Of a DNA stretch of 8,205 nt, positions 1 through 5,221 are shown one piece after another. The position numbers and the translations under genes are program-made. This DNA comes from Thermoleophilia bacterium (lineage in GTDB: Bacteria; Actinomycetota; Thermoleophilia; Gaiellales; SKUG01): contig JAGQUL010000100.1 of assembly GCA_020438525.1 (NCBI GenBank), forward strand, positions 1 through 8,205, given 5' to 3'. The notes beneath the pieces were generated by a model. That model was not told where the DNA came from, made no database searches, and saw nothing but the letters and a program-made list of their open reading frames with translations. Within the stretch, counting starts at the first letter, position 1. Each line of letters opens with the position of its first letter.

Positions 1-8
1 GGGGAGGC

Positions 9-365
9 TCAGAACATGCCGCCCAGGCCGAGGCTTCCGAAGAAGCGTGAGCCCGATCCGAGCAGCGAGCTGCCGAGCATCGATGCCGCCCACGGGTTGT
101 AGGCCGATGCCAGCGGCGTGTAGCCGCCCATGAGCCCTGCGCCCATCATCGCGTACGGATTCTTGAGGCGCTCCTCGAGCCGTGCGCGCTCGATGCGCTC
201 GTCGGCGAGTGCCCGCTCGTATCCGAGCTGCAGGTTCGAGACCTGCTTCTGGGTGGAGAGCCGGCTGTTGTAGTACGTCTGGGCGCTCACGGCGCCGCCG
301 TACCCCATGCCGCCCATCGCGCCATAGGCGCCGGTCTGCGGGTAGACGCGGATGCGTACTGCCAT
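9..365 (-). CDS. Small Gly/Met/Tyr-rich protein of unknown function
   Basis: 118 residues; I do not recognise the family. The chain has three parts. A Gly/Met/Tyr/Ala-rich N-terminus (about 9-33) follows a short basic start (MAVRIRVYPQTG). A charged, probably helical or coiled-coil middle (about 36-69) is rich in Arg, Glu and Leu (ERALADERIERARLEERL). A second low-complexity, Gly/Ser/Leu/Met-rich tail (about 71-118) ends in GLGGMF. There is no signal peptide, no clear transmembrane helix and no Cys. The ATG start is supported by AGGAGGT with 9 bases of spacing, the strongest ribosome binding site in the window, which hints at high expression. It lies downstream of the methyltransferase on the same strand, separated by 148 bases with a hairpin, so co-transcription is doubtful. 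A structural or self-associating role would fit the composition but is only a guess. Confidence 0.7.
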   Translation of the reverse strand: MAVRIRVYPQTGAYGAMGGMGYGGAVSAQTYYNSRLSTQKQVSNLQLGYERALADERIERARLEERLKNPYAMMGAGLMGGYTPLASAYNPWAASMLGSSLLGSGSRFFGSLGLGGMF

Positions 366-374
366 CGTGATGTG

Positions 375-381
375 ACCTCCT
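375..381 (-). promoter_or_regulatory. Strong Shine-Dalgarno of the small Gly-rich protein
   Basis: On the minus strand this reads AGGAGGT, a near-perfect match to the 16S anti-Shine-Dalgarno, ending 9 bases before the ATG at 365. It decides the start of the 118-residue gene. It contrasts with the weak or absent sites before the other genes here. Confidence 0.75.
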
Positions 382-471
382 GGAGACCGGGCGAGTGCGA
401 GTCGCGCGGCGTCCGTCTGTTGACCTGGTGTTCGATCCGCCGCGTCCGGTGCGAAGGGCGCGGTGGTCCGT

Positions 472-496
472 CACCCGGCTTTCGGGAACCGGGGTG
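472..496 (-). terminator. Hairpin after the methyltransferase, possible terminator
   Basis: CACCCGG (472-478) pairs with CCGGGGTG (489-496) with one bulged base, and TTT/GAA in the loop can extend the stem. It begins 18 bases past the methyltransferase stop codon on the minus strand. No U-tract follows in the direction of transcription, so it is not a classical intrinsic terminator. GC-rich actinobacteria often have such U-less hairpins. It could also be a processing or stability element. Confidence 0.4.
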
Positions 497-513
497 TCGC
501 GTGTCGTCACTTC

Positions 514-1428
514 TCAGGACGGTTGGCAGGGACCGGCCACCGCCGTGGCCGGAAGCGGATCCAGTCGGGCGACCCAGATCGAGTCGTCGTCGGTCGCGGA
601 GAGCGGGCGTGCGTCGAACCAGCCGTAGGCGCCGTCGAGCTGGAAGCCTGCAGCCGCGAGCGACGCGGCCCAGCGCTCGGCGGGCACGAGCTGCAGCTCG
701 AGCGTGGCGTGGCGCTCGCGATCATGCTCGGGCGGATCCGCGTACGGCAGGAACTCGAGCGCGCGACGCTGACGGGATCGCTTCCAGCGGCAGCGCACGT
801 CGACCTCGAGCTTGAGGCCTCCGGCCTCGGCCGCGAACTCCGGCAGGTAGCGGGCTCGCTCCTGGAAGCGCCAGCGGCCGCCCCGGGTGAGCTCCTCGCG
901 ACGGTGCAGCCACCGGCCGTGCGTGAGCTCGATCTGCTCCGCGCTCGGATGGAACACGTCGAATGCGACGACGCCGCGAGGGCGCAGGACCTGGGCGATC
1001 GCGGCAAGCACCGCGTCGCGTTCGGGCGTGACGTGCAGCATCCCGCGGAAGGGGACGACGACCAGGTCGGCGCTCGCGGGTGCCACGAGCTGCGCGACCG
1101 TGCGCATGTCGCCCTCGAGCGTGGTGACGAGCGGCTGGAGCGATTCGCGTTCGATGCGGCCATGCAGGCGCTCGAGCTGGCTGGGCGAGATCTCGATCGC
1201 CGTGACCCGGTGCCCTGCCTGGGCGAGTGGCTCGGTCATGCGCCCGGAGCCGGCGCCGAGCTCGACCACGTCGATCGACACGCGCCCGAGCTCTGCGGCG
1301 AGCGCATCCGCCAGCCCGACGTAGAACGACACGTCCTCGACGACCTCGGCACACCACGCGTCGTACAGCTCGCCGAGCTGCTCGTACGCCTCGCCGCCGT
1401 GCGGCTCGTCGGATTCGCGTTCGTTCAC
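514..1428 (-). CDS. Class I SAM-dependent methyltransferase
   Basis: 304 residues with a GTG start. A Rossmann-type methyltransferase fold lies at about 50-160: motif I VVELGAGSGR (54-63) is the glycine-rich SAM-binding loop, VTAIEIS (75-81) ends strand 2 with the acidic residue (E79) expected to hold the ribose, GDMRT (106-110) contacts the adenine side, DLVVVPFRGMLHV (121-133) is the motif IV region, and LRPRGVVAFDVF (148-159) is the post-IV strand. The C-terminal half (about 160-304), rich in Arg, Trp and Glu, is probably the substrate-side beta-sheet cap seen in small-molecule methyltransferases. The substrate cannot be told. The GTG at 1428 is preferred because GGGAG sits 9 bases upstream. 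An in-frame GTG 18 bases further upstream is the alternative. The frame stays open far upstream, but that part is antisense to the propeller gene. It is transcribed divergently from that gene. Confidence 0.88.
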   Translation of the reverse strand: MNERESDEPHGGEAYEQLGELYDAWCAEVVEDVSFYVGLADALAAELGRVSIDVVELGAGSGRMTEPLAQAGHRVTAIEISPSQLERLHGRIERESLQPLVTTLEGDMRTVAQLVAPASADLVVVPFRGMLHVTPERDAVLAAIAQVLRPRGVVAFDVFHPSAEQIELTHGRWLHRREELTRGGRWRFQERARYLPEFAAEAGGLKLEVDVRCRWKRSRQRRALEFLPYADPPEHDRERHATLELQLVPAERWAASLAAAGFQLDGAYGWFDARPLSATDDDSIWVARLDPLPATAVAGPCQPS

Positions 1429-1437
1429 GGACGCATG

Positions 1438-1442
1438 CTCCC
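1438..1442 (-). promoter_or_regulatory. Ribosome binding site choosing the methyltransferase GTG start
   Basis: GGGAG on the minus strand, 9 bases before the GTG at 1428. It is the reason for choosing this start over the in-frame GTG slightly upstream, which has no comparable site. Confidence 0.5.
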
Positions 1443-1458
1443 ACACATCGCATTCGGT

Positions 1459-1502
1459 TCGGCCTGCACTACGCTCGGCGGGGGACGCGACGGGCAGGCC
1501 GA
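1459..1502. repeat. Perfect 9-bp inverted repeat in the divergent intergenic region
   Basis: TCGGCCTGC (1459-1467) and GCAGGCCGA (1494-1502) are exact reverse complements separated by 26 bases. They lie in the 117-base gap between the methyltransferase and the propeller gene, so they could be paired half-sites of a regulator or an RNA stem. The two arms are too far apart for a simple dimer site. In GC-rich DNA a chance match is possible. Confidence 0.45.
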
Positions 1503-1533
1503 CAATTCGTTCAAGGGCAGGACCGTTCGGGCC

Positions 1534-1539
1534 GATGTT
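1534..1539 (+). promoter_or_regulatory. Weak candidate -10 box for a leaderless propeller transcript
   Basis: GATGTT lies 6 bases before the ATG at 1546, keeping the A at position 2 and T at position 6 of TANNNT. This is the same geometry as before pheS. There is no usable Shine-Dalgarno near this ATG (the nearest AGGA-like stretch is over 20 bases away), which favours a leaderless start. The match is weak and there is no clear -35. Confidence 0.3.
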
Positions 1540-1545
1540 GATCAC

Positions 1546-4023
1546 ATGGCCCTCGACCCCCGATCCGCGCGACGCGCGCGCATGGGACGACTCCGCGCGC
1601 TCGCGTGGTTGCTCGCGGCCGTCGCGTTCGCGGGTGGCGTCGTGGCGTCCGCCAACGGCGCATCCTCGAGCGTCGTGGTCACGATGGACGTGGTCAGCTC
1701 CACAGAGCTGACCGACAACTGTACTGCGTCCGCCGCGCACCGGTTCGGTTCGGTGGTTCCGGGAACTCCGGCTCTGACCGCGACCGGGGCGAACGTATGC
1801 AGCATCTCGTTCTCGTCGACGAACGGGACTGCGCGCCTCGCGATGGGGCAGAAGGACGGTGCCGGCCGAGCCATGGGTGCCGTCTTCGTGAGTGACGTGA
1901 AGCAGAAGCTGCCGACCGGTGTCGGCGTGACCAGCATCGACGCATACGACGCGACCAGGGCGTACGCCACGCTCGAGAACGCACTCGTGATGCGCACCAC
2001 CGACGGTGGCTCGAACTGGACGAGCCTCGGCACCTCGGCGGTGTCGACGCCGTACGACATTACGCATGCTCCGGCGGATCCCAACGTCTGGTATGCCACC
2101 GGTCTGGGCCCGAACGTGCAGAAGACCGTCAACGGCCTCGCCGCCACGCCGACGTGGACCGACCTGACCCCGGCGCTGATCGCCGGCGGCTGGCCGGCGA
2201 GCGGCCCCGACCGCACGCCGCAGGCGATCGGGTGCGCCACGACGCTCATCTGCTGGGTCGTCGGCGAGGACGGCTGGATCGGCAAGACCACCAACGGCGG
2301 GACGTCCTGGTCGGTGTTCCAGCACGCAACGGTCGGTACGGCCGACTGGAACGCGATCGCGGTGGTCGACGCGAACACGGCGTTCCTCGCGGGGGAATCC
2401 GGCTGGCTTGCCCGCACGACCACCGGCGGCGGCAACCAGGCCGCATGGACGACGACCAACACCAGTGGCACCTGGTGGTACGCGATCGCAGCGCAGTCCG
2501 CGTCGTCGGCCTATGCAGGCGGCAACAATGGCGACGTGGTCAGCTGGAACGGCACGACCTGGACCAATCGTCGCGACGCGGTTCAGGGGATGTACGACGT
2601 CGGCGGCGTCGCAGTGGATCCGTCCGACCCGGCGAAGGTATGGGTCGCGTTCGACGACGGTCTGCTGCGCACGTCGTCCGACTCCGGCGCCACCTGGACG
2701 ACGCTGGATACTGCGGCCGGCCGTGACTTCCGTGCGATCGACGCGCCGACCAGCTCCGAGCTCTACCTCGCGGCGAACGGGAGTCACGTCCAGCGCTCTT
2801 CGGACGGCGGTGCGACCTGGGCGGTCGCGTCGGAGGACGCCGGCTCGGCCCGCTACTACGCCGTGGCGGCCGATCCGACGGACGGGCAGCGCGCAGTGGC
2901 GATGGACGGCGACGGCGCGATCGACCGGACCATCGATGGCGGCGCGACGTGGACGCCGGTGGCGTCGCCGGTGACGGAGCCGATCTTCGACGCACAGTTC
3001 GGGACGCAGGATGTCGGCTGGGCGGTCGGTGACCAGGGGACGATCATCAACACGATCGACGGCGGTGCGAGCTGGCAGGCACAGTCCTCGGGCACGACGG
3101 TGCGGCTGAGCGGCGTGTGGGCGGAGTCTGCAACGACCGCGTACGCCGCCGGCGAGCAGGGCACCGTGCTGCGAACGACCGATGGCGGGGCTTCGTGGAC
3201 GTCCCTCACGACCGGGACCACGCGCTACCTGCAGGACGTCACCTCGACCGGCACCGGCGTTGTCATCGCCGTCGGTCGCAAGGGCAAGATGATCAGGTCG
3301 ACCGACGGCGGCGACACGTTCGCTTCGGTCGGATCGCTGCCGAGCTCGTCGGACCTCGAGAACCCGGTCGCCCTCGACGCGGGCGTCGTGTACGTGATCG
3401 CCTACAACGCCGGCGGCGGCGGTGACACCTGGCGTAGCGCAGACAGCGGTGCGACCTGGACCTCGCTGCCGAACACGGCCGGCGTGAACATGGCGCACTT
3501 CGACATCGCCGCCGACGGACACCCGTGGGGTGGACAGTATTCCCAGATCGCACACTCCATCGACGACTGGGCGACGACGACCATCGACTTCGTGAGCGGC
3601 GAGAACGTCGAGGCGATCGAGGCGATCGATGCGAATGCCGCCTACGTCGTGGGTGGCGGTCACCTGATCACCCGATACAACGCCAGCAACTCCGCGAACA
3701 AGGTCATCAACGACTACACCCCGGCAACGTACGACTGGGCGTCGGGCAGCGCGACCAGCCTCTTCGGCTGGTGCCTGCAGGACGTGGCCGGTCTGGCGAC
3801 CGTGGACGCGGCATGGACAGAGGACGCCGACGGTACCTGTACGGCGACCGACGGCCCCGAGTGGGCAGCAGTGCCTGCTACCGCCCAGCGGGTCGCCTAC
3901 ACGTCGGTTTCGGGCGACGTGGGGCAGGTCGACGTCGTGTGGGGCGTTCGGCCAAAGGACAACCAGACGAAGGGCACGTACACCGCAACCGTCGTGTTCG
4001 AGGTGCTCTCGCCGAACGTGTGA
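1546..4023 (+). CDS. Secreted beta-propeller protein with YCF48/BNR-like repeats
   Basis: 825 residues. An Arg-rich N-terminus (1-17) followed by a hydrophobic stretch (18-35, ALAWLLAAVAFAGGVVASA) forms a Sec signal peptide, probably cut near 36-39. About 13 Asp-box-type motifs ((S/T)xDxGxxW or degenerate forms) recur every 40-54 residues, at roughly 151, 194, 248, 292, 334, 377, 418, 462, 503, 544, 585, 631 and 671, plus a half repeat near 709. That is enough for two seven-bladed propellers. Residues 43-110 (Cys59, Cys85, FGSVVPGTP) and 718-825 (Cys743, Cys765, GTYTATVVFEV) look like two parts of a beta-sandwich around the propeller. There is no LPXTG motif, C-terminal membrane helix or catalytic motif. 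The role is probably extracellular binding or scaffolding; the photosystem-assembly function of true YCF48 should not be transferred. The ATG at 1546 is chosen because it directly precedes the signal peptide; the upstream open frame is antisense to the methyltransferase. Met13 is an alternative start. Confidence 0.85.
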   Translation: MALDPRSARRARMGRLRALAWLLAAVAFAGGVVASANGASSSVVVTMDVVSSTELTDNCTASAAHRFGSVVPGTPALTATGANVCSISFSSTNGTARLAMGQKDGAGRAMGAVFVSDVKQKLPTGVGVTSIDAYDATRAYATLENALVMRTTDGGSNWTSLGTSAVSTPYDITHAPADPNVWYATGLGPNVQKTVNGLAATPTWTDLTPALIAGGWPASGPDRTPQAIGCATTLICWVVGEDGWIGKTTNGGTSWSVFQHATVGTADWNAIAVVDANTAFLAGESGWLARTTTGGGNQAAWTTTNTSGTWWYAIAAQSASSAYAGGNNGDVVSWNGTTWTNRRDAVQGMYDVGGVAVDPSDPAKVWVAFDDGLLRTSSDSGATWTTLDTAAGRDFRAIDAPTSSELYLAANGSHVQRSSDGGATWAVASEDAGSARYYAVAADPTDGQRAVAMDGDGAIDRTIDGGATWTPVASPVTEPIFDAQFGTQDVGWAVGDQGTIINTIDGGASWQAQSSGTTVRLSGVWAESATTAYAAGEQGTVLRTTDGGASWTSLTTGTTRYLQDVTSTGTGVVIAVGRKGKMIRSTDGGDTFASVGSLPSSSDLENPVALDAGVVYVIAYNAGGGGDTWRSADSGATWTSLPNTAGVNMAHFDIAADGHPWGGQYSQIAHSIDDWATTTIDFVSGENVEAIEAIDANAAYVVGGGHLITRYNASNSANKVINDYTPATYDWASGSATSLFGWCLQDVAGLATVDAAWTEDADGTCTATDGPEWAAVPATAQRVAYTSVSGDVGQVDVVWGVRPKDNQTKGTYTATVVFEVLSPNV

Positions 4024-4058
4024 CGACGCTCGCACGCCGCGCCCGCGCACGCACGCGG

Positions 4059-4064
4059 TAGGCT
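4059..4064 (+). promoter_or_regulatory. -10 box for leaderless pheST transcript
   Basis: TAGGCT fits the TANNNT -10 consensus and ends 6 bases before the ATG of pheS, which would put the transcription start at or next to the A of the start codon. No Shine-Dalgarno lies in front of that ATG, which agrees with leaderless translation. No -35 is evident in the GC-rich stretch upstream. Only 47 bases separate the propeller stop from pheS. Confidence 0.6.
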
Positions 4065-4070
4065 CCGTGC

Positions 4071-5174
4071 ATGGCCGATATCGAACAGATGGCGCGAGAC
4101 GCGCGCGTGGAACTGGAAGCAGCGACCACCGTCGCGGAGCTCGACGAGGCGAAGATCCGTCACCTCGGCAAGAACGGTCCGCTGGTGCTGCTGCTGCGCA
4201 ACATCAAGGACCTGCCGCCGGAGCAGCGGGGCCACGTCGGCAAGAACGGCAACATCGCGCGCAAGGAGCTCGAGGCGCTCGCCCAGCAGCGCCACGACCA
4301 GCTCGCCGCCGCCGAGCTCGACGAGCGCCTGCGGGCCGACGCGATCGACGTGACGCTGCCCACCCGCGCGATGCCGCAGGGCACCCTGCACCTGCTCACG
4401 CAGACGCGCCGCATGCTCGAGGACATCTTCCTGGGCATGGGCTACGACGTGATCGACGCGCCCGAGGTCGAGAACGAGTGGTACGGATTCACCGCGCTCA
4501 ACACCCCGGTCGGCCACCCCGCCCGCAACCCGTCCGACACCTTCTACATCGCCGGCCGCGACCAGGACGCCGGCGCGAACGACGACGCGGTGATCCTGCG
4601 TACCCAGACGTCCACGGCGCAGCTGCGGGCGATGCAGCTCACGAAGCCGCCGCTCTACGTCGTGCACCCGGGCCGCGTCTACCGTCGCGACGACATCGAC
4701 GCGACCCACTCCGACATGTTCCACCAGATGGAGGCACTCGCGATCGACGAGGGCCTCACGCTCGCCCACCTCAAGGGCACGATCGAGACGTTCCTGCACC
4801 GCCTGTTCGGCGACTCGCTCGAGGTGCGCCTGCGCACGCACTTCTTCCCGTTCACCGAGCCGAGCGTCGAGGCCGACGTGCAGTGCTTCAGCTGCGGCGG
4901 TACCGGTGACCCCTCCGCCGAGGATGTCGCATCGGGCGACTTCGACCGCTGCCGCGTGTGCCGCGGCGAGGGCTGGATCGAGATCATGGGCGCCGGCATG
5001 GTCGACCCGAACGTGCTCGACGCGGTCGATGGATACGACCCGGACCGGCTGAGCGGGTTCGCGTTCGGCATCGGCATCGACCGCGTGGCGATGCTCCGCC
5101 ACGGCTTCCCCGACCTGCGCATGCTCTTCCAGAACGACCTGCGCTTCAACCGCCAGTTCGCCGGTCGCAGCTGA
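4071..5174 (+). CDS. pheS: Phenylalanyl-tRNA synthetase alpha subunit
   Basis: 367 residues; the catalytic subunit of the alpha2-beta2 class II synthetase that forms Phe-AMP and charges tRNA-Phe in the cytoplasm. The N-terminal coiled coil that reaches the tRNA covers about 1-90 (with AKIRHLGKNGPL at 27-38). The catalytic core includes ALNTPVGHPAR (142-152), DTFYI (156-160) and LRTQTSTAQLRAM (176-188). Motif 2 is GRVYRRDDIDATH (201-213) with FHQME (217-221), and motif 3 is GFAFGIGIDRVAML (329-342). Ala331 is the residue that limits the size of the amino-acid pocket in the family. FPFTEPSVEADV (259-270) is typical. Unusual is the following segment, CxxCxGxG (272-279) and CxxCxGxG (294-301), with an 18-residue spacer. 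This makes the protein longer than the common 330-350 residues. pheT follows after 47 bases; no infC-rpmI-rplT genes stand immediately upstream. Confidence 0.97.
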   Translation: MADIEQMARDARVELEAATTVAELDEAKIRHLGKNGPLVLLLRNIKDLPPEQRGHVGKNGNIARKELEALAQQRHDQLAAAELDERLRADAIDVTLPTRAMPQGTLHLLTQTRRMLEDIFLGMGYDVIDAPEVENEWYGFTALNTPVGHPARNPSDTFYIAGRDQDAGANDDAVILRTQTSTAQLRAMQLTKPPLYVVHPGRVYRRDDIDATHSDMFHQMEALAIDEGLTLAHLKGTIETFLHRLFGDSLEVRLRTHFFPFTEPSVEADVQCFSCGGTGDPSAEDVASGDFDRCRVCRGEGWIEIMGAGMVDPNVLDAVDGYDPDRLSGFAFGIGIDRVAMLRHGFPDLRMLFQNDLRFNRQFAGRS

Positions 5175-5206
5175 CCCGCAGCCCGTCGTCGTCCACCGCA
5201 CTCACC

Positions 5207-5211
5207 GAGGA
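5207..5211 (+). promoter_or_regulatory. Ribosome binding site of pheT
   Basis: GAGGA, 10 bases before the ATG at 5222. It supports that start over the longer open frame, which runs back into pheS. It also suggests that pheT is translated from an internal site of a pheST message, unlike the leaderless-looking pheS. Confidence 0.6.
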
Positions 5212-5221
5212 TTCACTCGAC

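Noticed and set aside
463..1545. Upstream extension of the propeller reading frame
   Set aside because: It is antisense to the methyltransferase motifs, and would bury the signal peptide more than 360 residues inside the protein.
1429..4050. Very long minus-strand open frame running from 4050 into the methyltransferase
   Set aside because: It is antisense to the propeller gene, whose signal peptide and repeats are clear. Its translation is Arg/Gly/Val/His-rich without domain features. High GC makes stops rare in this frame; only the part after 1428 is a real gene.
3897..5201. 434-codon minus-strand open frame opposite pheS
   Set aside because: It is a shadow of pheS with a biased composition and no family features.
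4958..5221. Longer PheT start inside pheS
   Set aside because: The extra residues are Arg-rich and antithetic to the canonical MKVPYSWL start, which has its own GAGGA site. The overlap codes for PheS motif 3 in another frame.
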